Both the position numbers and the translations under genes were made by a program. A model generated the notes under the pieces. It was not told the DNA's origin. It ran no database searches and worked only from the letters and a program-made list of their open reading frames with translations. DNA of 64,000 nucleotides. It comes from Cognatundibacterium griseum. Lineage in GTDB: Bacteria > Pseudomonadota > Gammaproteobacteria > Burkholderiales > Burkholderiaceae_D. Below are positions 56,372 to 64,000 of the stretch, one piece after another; position 1 is the stretch's first letter, and every line of letters starts with the position of its first letter. The stretch lies in assembly GCF_014284195.1 (NCBI RefSeq), contig NZ_JACOGC010000001.1:682001-746000 (forward strand). Reading direction: 5' to 3'.

Positions 56372-58177
56372 ATGTCCATGCGTACCCATTACTGCGGCCT
56401 CACTACTGAGGAATTACTCGGCCAAACCGTCAGCCTGTGCGGCTGGGTGCATCGTCGTCGCGATCACGGCGGCGTGATTTTTATCGATCTGCGCGACCGG
56501 GAAGGTCTGGTGCAGGTGGTATGTGACCCTGACCGTGCAGATGTGTTCAAGGCTGCCGAAACAGTCCGTAATGAATTCTGCCTGCGGATTACCGGTCTGG
56601 TGCGCGCACGTCCTGAAGGCACAGGTAACGTCAACCTGAAGTCCGGCAAAATCGAAGTGCTCGCGCACCAGGTTGAAATCCTGAATGCATCCGTTACGCC
56701 GCCATTTCAGCTGGATGACGACAACCTGTCTGAAACTACCCGTCTGACGCACCGCGTACTGGATCTGCGTCGCCCGCAGATGCAGAACAACCTGCGCCTG
56801 CGCTACAAGGTTGCGATGGAAATGCGTAAGTTCCTCGATGCGAACGGTTTCATCGATATTGAAACACCGATGCTGACCAAATCGACCCCGGAAGGCGCAC
56901 GTGACTATCTGGTGCCATCGCGCGTGAATGCCGGCGAATTCTTCGCCTTGCCGCAATCGCCGCAATTGTTTAAGCAATTGCTGATGGTGGCTAACTTCGA
57001 CCGTTATTACCAGATCACCAAGTGTTTCCGCGACGAAGACCTGCGCGCTGACCGCCAGCCTGAATTCACCCAAATCGACTGCGAAACCTCGTTCATGTCC
57101 GAGCAGGAAATCCGTGACATGTTTGAAGGCATGATCCGTCTGGTGTTCAAGAACACGCTCGATATTGATCTGCCTGATCCATTCCCGGTCATGGAATTTG
57201 CTGAAGCCATGGGCCTGTATGGTTCCGACAAACCGGATATGCGCGTCAAGCTGAAGTTCACAGAACTGACCGACGTGATGAAGGATGTCGATTTCAAAGT
57301 GTTCTCTGGTGCCGCGAATATGCACAATGGCCGCGTGGTCGGCCTGCTGGTGCCGGGCGGCGCGAACATGCCGCGTTCCGAGATTGATGCCTACACCCAG
57401 TTTGTCGCGATTTACGGCGCTAAAGGTCTGGCGTATATCAAGGTCAATGAGCTGGCAAAAGGCCGCGATGGTCTGCAATCTCCGATCGTTAAAAACATCC
57501 ACGATGCGGCACTGACGCAGATTCTGGAGCGTACTGGCGCGAAAGACGGTGATCTGATTTTCTTCGGCGCCGACAAGGCAAAAGTCGTCAACGATGCGAT
57601 CGGCGCGTTGCGCGTGAAGATCGGCCACAGCGAATTCGGCAAGGCAAATGGCTTGTTTGAAGACGTGTGGAAACCATTGTGGGTGATCGATTTCCCGATG
57701 TTTGAATACGATGAGGAAAACGATCGCTGGACAGCAACCCATCATCCGTTCACTTCTCCGAAAGATGGTCATGAAGATTACATGGCAACCGATCCGGGCA
57801 AGTGTGTGGCGAAAGCTTACGATATGGTGCTGAACGGCTGGGAATTGGGTGGCGGCTCTGTCCGTATCCATCGTGCTGACGTGCAGGCAAAGGTATTTGA
57901 TGCACTGAAGATCGGCCCGGACGAGCAGCGCCTGAAGTTCGGCTTCCTGCTGGATGCATTGCAATACGGTGCGCCACCACACGGCGGCCTGGCATTTGGT
58001 CTGGACCGTATCGTGACCATGATGACGGGCGCGGAATCGATCCGTGACGTGATTGCTTTCCCAAAAACCCAGCGCGCACAGTGCCTGCTGACGCAGGCGC
58101 CATCAGCGGTGGACGAGAAGCAATTGCGCGAACTGCATATCCGTTTGCGTGCCACGGAGCCGGCGATCAAAGCCTGA
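56372..58177 (+). CDS. aspS: AspS, aspartyl-tRNA synthetase
   Basis: Class II synthetase charging tRNA-Asp. The 601 residues have the OB-fold anticodon-binding domain ([23 protein letters not shown]), class II motif 2 ([18 protein letters not shown]), the bacterial GAD insertion, and motif 3 ([14 protein letters not shown]). Standard bacterial length. Confidence 0.98.
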   Translation: MSMRTHYCGLTTEELLGQTVSLCGWVHRRRDHGGVIFIDLRDREGLVQVVCDPDRADVFKAAETVRNEFCLRITGLVRARPEGTGNVNLKSGKIEVLAHQVEILNASVTPPFQLDDDNLSETTRLTHRVLDLRRPQMQNNLRLRYKVAMEMRKFLDANGFIDIETPMLTKSTPEGARDYLVPSRVNAGEFFALPQSPQLFKQLLMVANFDRYYQITKCFRDEDLRADRQPEFTQIDCETSFMSEQEIRDMFEGMIRLVFKNTLDIDLPDPFPVMEFAEAMGLYGSDKPDMRVKLKFTELTDVMKDVDFKVFSGAANMHNGRVVGLLVPGGANMPRSEIDAYTQFVAIYGAKGLAYIKVNELAKGRDGLQSPIVKNIHDAALTQILERTGAKDGDLIFFGADKAKVVNDAIGALRVKIGHSEFGKANGLFEDVWKPLWVIDFPMFEYDEENDRWTATHHPFTSPKDGHEDYMATDPGKCVAKAYDMVLNGWELGGGSVRIHRADVQAKVFDALKIGPDEQRLKFGFLLDALQYGAPPHGGLAFGLDRIVTMMTGAESIRDVIAFPKTQRAQCLLTQAPSAVDEKQLRELHIRLRATEPAIKA

Positions 58178-58215
58178 TACTGCTGACAGCCCGGTGCAAC
58201 ACTGACGGGTATCAC

Positions 58216-58249
58216 AAAAAAGCGCGGACCTGGTTCCGCGCTTTTTTTG
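58216..58249 (+). terminator. Terminator after aspS
   Basis: AAAGCGCGGA / TCCGCGCTTT stem around a six-base CCTGGT loop, followed by a T run on the plus strand. Confidence 0.88.
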
Positions 58250-58471
58250 TTCATTTTTATTCAAATGCGAAGATTGCCGCCACATCGGCTGATAAGTTAA
58301 TGATGAATGCTGCCTCATCGCATGCGGCATCAAGAAAAGTATTCGCGGCAGCATTTCCTGAGTGCGCAAAACAGAGTTATGTGTGCAGCATGGTAATAAT
58401 GTTACATATTTTACATGTTAAATTAACTACATTAATCGATAACTGGTGTAAATTTTCCGGTTTTCTGACTT

Positions 58472-59287
58472 TTGAATCTGATCACGACATTCCGTTTGAG
58501 ATATTCTCGCCAGGCAGGTGCACTGGCATTGATGGTGGCTGCGCTGGCATTAACCGCATGCGGTGAAAAGAAAACCGAGCTGGGTCAGGGGAGCTCGGAA
58601 GTGACGGGTTCTGCCGGACCGGCAGGGGCGAAAGACGCGAGCAAGTCACTGACGCGGTGTGGCGCACCGGTTGCGACGCTGGCGCTGGTCGAAAATCCGA
58701 ATGGCTACACTATGCAGAGTTCCTATAATCTGCCGACCTCGCCGGTGCCGCTGATCCGCCTGCTGGCGCAGCAAAGCGGATGCTTCCGCGTGGTCGATCG
58801 CGCTTCGGGTCTGAAGGCGGTGATTCAGGAGCAGAATTTGCAGGAGCAGGGCATACTCCGCAAAAATACGACCGTGCACAAAGGCAAGGGTTATGAAGCG
58901 CAATACACCATTACGCCAAGTCTGACATTTTCAGAAAGCCATGCCGGCGGCGGAATCAGCGCCATCATGGGTATGATTCCTTTCCTCAAAAATTTTACCG
59001 GCTACGCTGAGAAAGTCAGTTTCAAAGAAGCGCAGGTGGCTTTGCTGCTGACCGATAACGAGACGACAGAGCAGATCGCCGCATCTACCGGCGCTGCCAA
59101 ATCGACCGATCTGGGGATGGGCGGACTCAGTTTTGGCGCGGGTGCCGGTGGCTTTGGCGCTGGCTGGAGCAACACCAATGAAGCGAAAGTCATTGTGGCG
59201 GCTTTCCTCGATGCGCATAACAAACTGGTGGCACAGGTGCAGCAATTGCAGGGCAAGGAACTGCCGCCAGCAGTGCCGGTGAAGTAA
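58472..59287 (+). CDS. CsgG-like lipoprotein
   Basis: A 271-residue protein with a lipobox (ALTAC, Cys near residue 29) and a CsgG/HfaB-like region: ALVENPNGYTMQSSYNLPTSPVPLIRLLAQQSGCFRVVDRASGLKAVIQEQ. The glycine-rich C-terminal part (LGMGGLSFGAGAGGFGAG) is unusual. CsgG is the outer-membrane curli channel, but no other curli gene is nearby, so a secretion role is uncertain; it may act in envelope stress or an unknown export. The start near 58472 is TTG and not certain. Confidence 0.75.
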   Translation: MNLITTFRLRYSRQAGALALMVAALALTACGEKKTELGQGSSEVTGSAGPAGAKDASKSLTRCGAPVATLALVENPNGYTMQSSYNLPTSPVPLIRLLAQQSGCFRVVDRASGLKAVIQEQNLQEQGILRKNTTVHKGKGYEAQYTITPSLTFSESHAGGGISAIMGMIPFLKNFTGYAEKVSFKEAQVALLLTDNETTEQIAASTGAAKSTDLGMGGLSFGAGAGGFGAGWSNTNEAKVIVAAFLDAHNKLVAQVQQLQGKELPPAVPVK

Positions 59288-59309
59288 GGTCCGCGAAATG
59301 TGGATTCCG

Positions 59310-59341
59310 CCACGGCTGACAGACTGATCTGTCAGCCGTGG
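59310..59341. terminator. Strong stem-loop after the CsgG-like gene
   Basis: CCACGGCTGACAG / CTGTCAGCCGTGG, a perfect 13-bp stem with a six-base loop, 23 bp after the stop codon. The T tract (TCATTTT) is weak, so it may act as an mRNA stabiliser as much as a terminator. Confidence 0.65.
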
Positions 59342-59560
59342 TCATTTTCCGGTACGGCGCATTGATGTGCTTGTCGTATTGACGCAGGGCGCTTTGCTTG
59401 CGTGACACCGGTCTCCTCTGGCGTGTCTCAGAATAAGTTATTGCGCTGTATTAAGTTAAGTATTGTCAATTCCTGACGGCAACGAAATTTGGCGTCACAG
59501 ACATGCTATAAAGATGACTCACTCCCGAATTGTTCGGCAAGTGCATTACAAGGAGTCGCT

Positions 59561-60040
59561 ATGAAGCTGAGTTCTGTCTATCTTGCTGCCAGCCTGACTG
59601 GCGCTGCGGTTTTGTTGTCCGCCCCGGTGTTTGCTGCCGAACATGGCAGCGAAGCCGAGGCGCAGAAAATGGTGAAAGAGGGCGTCGCGCTGGTGAAATC
59701 AGCCGGGGCTGAAAAAGCCTATAAGGCCTTTACCGAGCATCCTGATGGCGCGTTCAAGGAGAAAGACCTGTACGTGTTCGCGTATGACTTTGAAGGAAAT
59801 TGCCTGGCGCAGGGCGCCAACCCGAAGATGGTTGGTAAAAATCTCATCGGGATGAAAGACGTGGATGGCAATGCTTTCATCAAAGGCATGATTGACATGG
59901 TCAAGACCGCATCCAAAGGCTGGTACGGCCCTTACAAGTTCAATAACCCGGCAACACAGAGTTACGAACTGAAAAAATCCTATTGCGAACGTGGTGCCGG
60001 CGACAGCATGATTTGCGTTGGCGCGTATTCCGGCAAATAA
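59561..60040 (+). CDS. Periplasmic single-cache-domain protein
   Basis: A 159-residue protein with signal peptide (about 1-24, ending VFAAE) and one Cache_2-like domain: KDLYVFAYDFEGNCLAQGANPKMVGKNLIGMKDVDG, then YGPYKFNNPATQSYELKKSYCERG. Such free-standing cache proteins bind small molecules and may serve a separate sensor or chemoreceptor. AAGGAG precedes the ATG at 59561 by 5 bases, which decides the start. Confidence 0.9.
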   Translation: MKLSSVYLAASLTGAAVLLSAPVFAAEHGSEAEAQKMVKEGVALVKSAGAEKAYKAFTEHPDGAFKEKDLYVFAYDFEGNCLAQGANPKMVGKNLIGMKDVDGNAFIKGMIDMVKTASKGWYGPYKFNNPATQSYELKKSYCERGAGDSMICVGAYSGK

Positions 60041-60181
60041 ATGCCGCTATCTGGCCGGATCATGCGGATGGTGAGTGTTTAAAAAACGGTCGCCATGCGC
60101 GGCAGACCGTCACAACTGCCTGCTGCCGCTGAACAGCGCCACGGACAGCAGTCGCAGTATTCGCGTTGCACCTGCAAGGAC

Positions 60182-60211
60182 AAAAAAGCCTCAGCTTGCT
60201 GAGGCTTTTTT
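60182..60211. terminator. Bidirectional terminator before nudB
   Basis: AAAAAAGCCTCAGC and GCTGAGGCTTTTTT, perfect palindromic arms around TT. It follows a gene-free stretch of about 140 bp. Confidence 0.85.
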
Positions 60212-60307
60212 GTGGGGCGCCAGAAACCGTCAGCATACCGTTCTGCGAAGAAAAAGTGCGTAAAGATGCGATAATGAAGACCGTTTCCTTCCGCATTTTT
60301 GCATGAC

Positions 60308-60754
60308 ATGAATTTTAAAATTCCAGAATCGGTGCTGGTCGTTATTTACACTCCGGAAAAAGAGGTGCTGTTGATGGAGCGTGCCGACCGGCCCGGCTTC
60401 TGGCAATCCGTGACCGGCTCCAGAGACACGGTGGATGAGCCTTTGCGGGCCACCGCCCTCCGTGAAGTGAGGGAGGAAACCGGGATCGACGCAGCGCAGT
60501 ATGCGCTGACCGACTGGCAACTGTCGAATGTGTATGAGATTTATCCGGTCTGGCGCCACCGTTATGCGCCGGGTGTGACGCATAATACGGAGCATGTATT
60601 CGGTTTGTGCCTGCCAGCGCCGCAGCCGGTGATGCTGGCACCCAGAGAACACTTGCAGTATCAGTGGCTGCCGTGGCAAGAGGCGGCGGACCGCTGTTTC
60701 TCAGCGTCGAATGCAGAAGCCATCTTATTGTTGCCTGATTTTATTCCTGCCTGA
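60308..60754 (+). CDS. nudB: NudB, dihydroneopterin triphosphate diphosphatase
   Basis: Nudix hydrolase removing pyrophosphate from dihydroneopterin triphosphate in folate synthesis. The 148 residues contain VTGSRDTVDEP-x-RATALREVREETGID, the Nudix box (G-x5-E-x7-REVREETG). The ATG at 60308 gives the conserved MNFKIPESVLVVIYTP; an upstream TTG at 60299 is possible. It runs into an endonuclease-like gene after 7 bp. Confidence 0.93.
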   Translation: MNFKIPESVLVVIYTPEKEVLLMERADRPGFWQSVTGSRDTVDEPLRATALREVREETGIDAAQYALTDWQLSNVYEIYPVWRHRYAPGVTHNTEHVFGLCLPAPQPVMLAPREHLQYQWLPWQEAADRCFSASNAEAILLLPDFIPA

Positions 60755-60761
60755 ACCTGCG

Positions 60762-61568
60762 ATGAAACTCAGCATTGCGACTTACAACATCCATAAAGGT
60801 GTCAGCGCCTTCGGGCGGCAGGCACGCATACACCGGATTAAAGAGGCGATTTCCGCGCTGAATGCCGATCTTATTTTTCTGCAGGAAGTGCAGGGACAAC
60901 ACGATCACCATGCCCGGCGTCATGCGCAATGGCCGCAGGAAGCACAGCATGAGTTTCTGGCAGGAGAGTCGCATCATGCGGCATACGGCATGAATGCGGT
61001 GTATGAGCATGGGCATCATGGCAATGCCCTGCTGAGCCGTTTTCCGATTGCGGCGTATGCGAATCACGATGTTTCCGATCATGCTTATGAACAGCGCGGT
61101 ATCCTGCATGCCGTGGTGCATACCGGCGCTCATGAGTTGCATTGTTTTGTGATTCATCTGGGCTTGTTTGCTGCCAGCAGGCGGCGTCAGATTCAGGCAC
61201 TGATCGACACGATACGCCGCGATACGCCGGCGGATGCGCCGTTGATCATTGCCGGTGATTTCAATGACTGGAATCAACGCCTGAGCGCCGCGCTGTATGA
61301 GCAGCTGGGCGTGGTTGAGGCGTTTGACCATCGCGCGCCGCATGATGCTTCCCGCCTGTCGCGCAGCGGGCTGGGACATCTGTTCCGCCAGTCGCAGAAT
61401 CTGCACGCCCGCACCTTTCCCGCCGGATTTCCCTGGCTATGTCTGGACCGGGTCTATGTCCGTGGTTTTGATGTCCGCCAGGCCCATGTGATGAAAGGTG
61501 CGCCGTGGAAGGATTTGTCGGATCATGTTCCCCTCTGGGCCCATCTGGAGTTGCGCCCAGAGCGTTAA
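60762..61568 (+). CDS. Endonuclease/exonuclease/phosphatase-family protein (YbhP-like)
   Basis: A 268-residue metal-dependent phosphoesterase: SIATYNIHKGVSAFG, LIFLQEVQGQ, NALLSRFPI, VIHLGLFA, IAGDFNDW, and WLCLDRVYVRG...LSDHVPLWAHL. In E. coli ybhP also stands directly before clsB (ybhO), as here, which supports a link with phospholipid metabolism. Substrate unknown. Confidence 0.9.
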   Translation: MKLSIATYNIHKGVSAFGRQARIHRIKEAISALNADLIFLQEVQGQHDHHARRHAQWPQEAQHEFLAGESHHAAYGMNAVYEHGHHGNALLSRFPIAAYANHDVSDHAYEQRGILHAVVHTGAHELHCFVIHLGLFAASRRRQIQALIDTIRRDTPADAPLIIAGDFNDWNQRLSAALYEQLGVVEAFDHRAPHDASRLSRSGLGHLFRQSQNLHARTFPAGFPWLCLDRVYVRGFDVRQAHVMKGAPWKDLSDHVPLWAHLELRPER

Positions 61569-61571
61569 ACC

Positions 61572-62735
61572 ATGCGAAAAATTGAATACATCGACGGCAA
61601 TCAGGTGCATTTACTGCACTGCGGCGGCGAGTATTTTTCGGCATTGCTGGCAGCGATCAGTCATGCCCGGCATGAAGTGTATCTGGAAACCTATATTTTT
61701 TCGGACGATGCCGTTGCTGCGCAAATCCGCGATGCCCTGATCGGCGCGGCGCGGCGCGGGGTGGTGGTCAGGGTGGTAATTGACTGGCTGGGCAGCGGCC
61801 GCGATCTGGCAGTAAAGCTGATGCGGCAGTTGATCGCGCACGGCGTGGAATGCCGCTGTTTCAATCCGTGGTTCCGGCGCGGGCTGGCCCGCACGCACCG
61901 CAAAATCTGCGTCACCGATCAGCAATCTGCGTTGCTGGGCGGGCTCAACATCATCGACGATTATGTGTCGGATGATGGAAAAAAACAGGTACTGCCTTTT
62001 CCGCGCTGGGATTTTGCCGTCCGGATTCATGGCCCGCTGGTGACCCACATTCATCTGGAAGCCGAGGCGCAATGGTTGCGCATCGGCAGCCTGAAGCTGC
62101 GTTCCCGCATCGACCTGATGCGCGATCTGCGGGCGGATGCCCGGGTTGCCAGCACGCCGCGCAGCCGGGCAGCGCTGGTCGTGCGGGACAATCTGCGCAA
62201 TCGCGCAACAATACAGAAAGCCTACTTGCATGCACTGGGCAATGCGCACCGGCGCGCCGTTCTGGTCACGCCGTATTTTGCGCCCGGCCGCAAGTTCCGC
62301 CGTGCCCTGATTTCGGCAGCTGGCCGCGGGGTGGAGGTGATTTTGCTGATCGGGGTCGAACAGTTTGCGCTGCAGGATGCGGTCGCTCACTCTTATTACC
62401 CGAAACTGCTGAGCAAGGGGGTGCGGATTATTGAGTATCGCAAAACCCAGCTGCATGCCAAAGTGGCGGTGATTGATGACGACTGGGCGACGGTCGGTTC
62501 CAGCAATTTTGACGGTCTGAGCCTGTTTGTGAATCACGAAGCCAATATCGTGATCCGTGATCCGCAGTTCAACCGGCTGCTGACTGCCGAACTGGAACAG
62601 GGGATTGCCGATGGCGTCGAGGTGGATATTGCTGCTTATCAGCATCATCCCTGGTATCAGCGTGCCTGGTATGGGCTGGCCTACCTGCTGTACCGCGGTG
62701 TGATGCGGATTGCGACGCTGGGAAATTACGGATGA
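61572..62735 (+). CDS. clsB: ClsB-like cardiolipin synthase
   Basis: Phospholipase-D-superfamily transferase joining phospholipid head groups to make cardiolipin. The 387 residues have two HKD motifs, THRKICVTDQQSALLGGLN (about 112-130) and LHAKVAVIDDDWATVGSSN (about 295-313). No N-terminal membrane helices, in line with ClsB rather than ClsA. It stands 3 bp after the EEP gene, and its stop overlaps the next gene by ATGA. Confidence 0.95.
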   Translation: MRKIEYIDGNQVHLLHCGGEYFSALLAAISHARHEVYLETYIFSDDAVAAQIRDALIGAARRGVVVRVVIDWLGSGRDLAVKLMRQLIAHGVECRCFNPWFRRGLARTHRKICVTDQQSALLGGLNIIDDYVSDDGKKQVLPFPRWDFAVRIHGPLVTHIHLEAEAQWLRIGSLKLRSRIDLMRDLRADARVASTPRSRAALVVRDNLRNRATIQKAYLHALGNAHRRAVLVTPYFAPGRKFRRALISAAGRGVEVILLIGVEQFALQDAVAHSYYPKLLSKGVRIIEYRKTQLHAKVAVIDDDWATVGSSNFDGLSLFVNHEANIVIRDPQFNRLLTAELEQGIADGVEVDIAAYQHHPWYQRAWYGLAYLLYRGVMRIATLGNYG

Positions 62736-63550
62736 AGCTGTTTGGCGTGGACTTCACATCGGCACCGTCGCGCAGGAAAGCCATCACGATTGCCGGGGGC
62801 ATCTGGGAACAAGAGGTTTTGCAGGTGCAGGAATTACACAGGCTGACGGATTTCGGCAGTTTTGAACAATGGCTGCGGCAGGATGGCCCGTGGCTGGCCG
62901 GTTTTGACCTGCCATTTTCGCTGCCGCGTGAACTGGTGCAGACACTGGCGTGGCCTTTGCAATGGGCGGCGCTGATGCGGCATCTCCAGACTGTGCCGCG
63001 TGCTGAGCTGCGGGCGCAGTGCAAGGCGTTTTGTGATGCCCGTCCCGCCGGACAGAAATTCGCCCACCGCCAGACCGACCGGCCTGCCGGATCATCGCCT
63101 TCGATGAAATGGGTCAATCCGCCGGTTGCTTACATGCTGCATGCCGGTGCGCCCCGGTTGCTGCAGGCTGGCGTCAGCATTCCGGGCATGGTGACCGGTG
63201 ATCCGCAGCGCATTGCCGTCGAGGCTTATCCCGGCATGGTGGCGCGCAGTGTGACAAAAAATTCCTATAAAAGCGATGATCCTGCCAAACACACCATTGC
63301 CAGACGAGATGCGAGGATGCAGATCATCGCCGCGCTGGAAGCCGGCACGACGCCCTGGCGCATTCGCGTCGACTGCTCTGCCGTCAGGGAGTCGCTGATT
63401 GAAGATGGCAGCGCCGATTTGCTCGATGCGGTGTTGTGCCAGATGCTCGCCGCATGGTCGTGGCAGCGCCGGGAGCAGCAGTTTGGCATGCCGCTGTTTG
63501 ATCCGCTCGAAGGCTGGATTGCAGGCTGCGATGTGCTGATGCCCGCCTGA
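62732..63550 (+). CDS. DUF429 protein
   Basis: A 272-residue protein with the DUF429 pattern: LFGVDFTSAPSRRKAITIAGG at the start, WLAGFDLPFSLPRELV, and AVEAYPGMVARSV. The fold is like RNase H nucleases by family description, but the role is unknown. It is translationally coupled to clsB. Confidence 0.88.
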   Translation: MKLFGVDFTSAPSRRKAITIAGGIWEQEVLQVQELHRLTDFGSFEQWLRQDGPWLAGFDLPFSLPRELVQTLAWPLQWAALMRHLQTVPRAELRAQCKAFCDARPAGQKFAHRQTDRPAGSSPSMKWVNPPVAYMLHAGAPRLLQAGVSIPGMVTGDPQRIAVEAYPGMVARSVTKNSYKSDDPAKHTIARRDARMQIIAALEAGTTPWRIRVDCSAVRESLIEDGSADLLDAVLCQMLAAWSWQRREQQFGMPLFDPLEGWIAGCDVLMPA

Positions 63551-63867
63551 AGAGGCAGATGCTGAAAGAATTATCTGCGCTTTGCTTGTTCCGAGCAGAT
63601 ACCTTTTTCAACTGCCGGCTGCCATATCAGTAGTGAGATCACCCAGGTAATAAAAATATACTCCCAGGGAGTATGTTGAAATTCCCAATAAATTCCAGGG
63701 CTACAGACTGCTTTTATTAAAAATCAGGGGGAGTATATTGAGTTGACCCTGCTGACACAGATGCAATGCTTTGTCGCTGACGAGTGTGCTACTGGATTAC
63801 TGGATGTTTGCGCTGTCTTTGCGTGGTATTCGCTTCGTATTTGCAGGATTGTCCGGATTGAGGCGGC
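63551..63867. other. Gene-free stretch with octamer repeats
   Basis: No coding frame is supported. Contains the palindrome and half-site listed at 63658-63736, then about 130 bp with nothing recognised before the TetR stop codon. Confidence 0.4.
63658..63736. promoter_or_regulatory. Palindrome ATACTCCC-A-GGGAGTAT plus a half-site
   Basis: A perfect 17-bp palindrome at 63658-63674 and a further GGGAGTAT at 63729-63736. It lies in the gap between the DUF429 gene and the 3' end of a TetR gene. It is the right size for a TetR-type operator, but no promoter or gene start lies next to it in this window. Confidence 0.4.
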
Positions 63868-64000
63868 TTACTGTTCTGCTGTGGCAGCGCGGATGCCGTG
63901 ACTGATGAAGCGCAGCAGATAAGGGGTGGCGTGCTGCAACGGGGCATCGTGTTCATCCAGATGCGACAGACGGGTATCGACCACGTGATGCAACAAGGCG
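63868..64000 (-). CDS. TetR-family regulator, C-terminal end (partial)
   Basis: The last 43 codons of a minus-strand gene that continues beyond the window, ending TAA at 63868-63870. The sequence includes TPYLLRFISHGIRAATAEQ, the kind of helix that closes TetR dimerisation domains. DNA-binding part not visible. Confidence 0.55.
   Translation of the reverse strand, partial: ALLHHVVDTRLSHLDEHDAPLQHATPYLLRFISHGIRAATAEQ

Noticed and set aside
56414..57982. 522-residue minus-strand frame opposite aspS
   Set aside because: Shadow of aspS; His/Gln/Phe-rich composition typical of antisense translation.
1..64000. CRISPR array or rRNA genes
   Set aside because: No regularly spaced 25-40 bp repeats with unique spacers and no rRNA-like sequence were seen; the repeat sets found are short and promoter-linked.

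Overview
The window appears to come from a betaproteobacterium of the order Burkholderiales, most likely near the Oxalobacteraceae. The basis is the gene content and order of the right-hand part: a ~1325-residue DUF3683/FAD/Fe-S oxidoreductase with HIT and DUF971 genes, ubiE-Tim44-ubiJ-ubiB, and fmdB-DUF502-aspS followed by nudB-EEP-clsB. It divides sharply near position 23580 into a mosaic accessory region (1-23580) and a conserved chromosomal backbone (23580-64000).

Accessory region. (a) 1-4690: a Tn3-family transposase is followed on the same strand by two short genes that read as a Pycsar anti-phage system: the membrane effector PycTM and the pyrimidine cyclase PycC. A possible right inverted repeat lies just beyond pycC. 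(b) 4797-6801: a heavily decayed traG/virD4 conjugation coupling gene plus the first codons of the ribbon-helix-helix gene that follows it, a scar of an integrative conjugative element. (c) 7172-10572: a small satellite or phage-like module with an inovirus-Gp2/YagK-YfjJ type replication protein, an AlpA-like regulator, an unrecognised 283-residue protein and two AT-rich iteron-like arrays. (d) 11514-21262: a complete-looking dissimilatory iodate reductase cluster on the minus strand: two di-heme cytochrome c peroxidases, a Rieske subunit with a Tat signal, a molybdopterin catalytic subunit, and a small cytochrome c. Beside it is a sensor kinase/sigma54 activator pair, and a textbook -24/-12 promoter and an inverted-repeat candidate activator site lie between them. 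(e) 22061-23580: a 3' fragment of tRNA-Pro(CGG) with its terminator, a P4-type tyrosine integrase, three 12-bp repeats upstream of it, and the junction where a GGDEF/EAL gene is cut short.

Backbone. From 23580 rightwards: the truncated cyclic-di-GMP gene; ilvA-queF with pagP downstream; a YqaA membrane protein; a Tat-exported HAD phosphatase; an SDR enzyme; the large FAD/Fe-S oxidoreductase operon; ubiquinone genes (ubiE, ubiJ, ubiB); phospholipid synthesis (pssA, later clsB); two orphan solute-binding proteins around a GNAT-like gene; the potassium transporter kup; an SSB-like protein; a peptidase; several small proteins; a LysR regulator; a sodium:solute symporter; fmdB-DUF502-aspS; a CsgG-like lipoprotein; a periplasmic cache protein; nudB-EEP-clsB-DUF429; and the 3' end of a TetR gene at the right edge.

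How the parts fit: the accessory block combines a defence module, a respiratory module with its own regulation, and remnants of at least three kinds of mobile element, so it looks like a hot spot of successive insertions. The function of the iodate cluster is inferred from gene set and motifs. No homology search was run; product names rest on reading motifs and recalling families.
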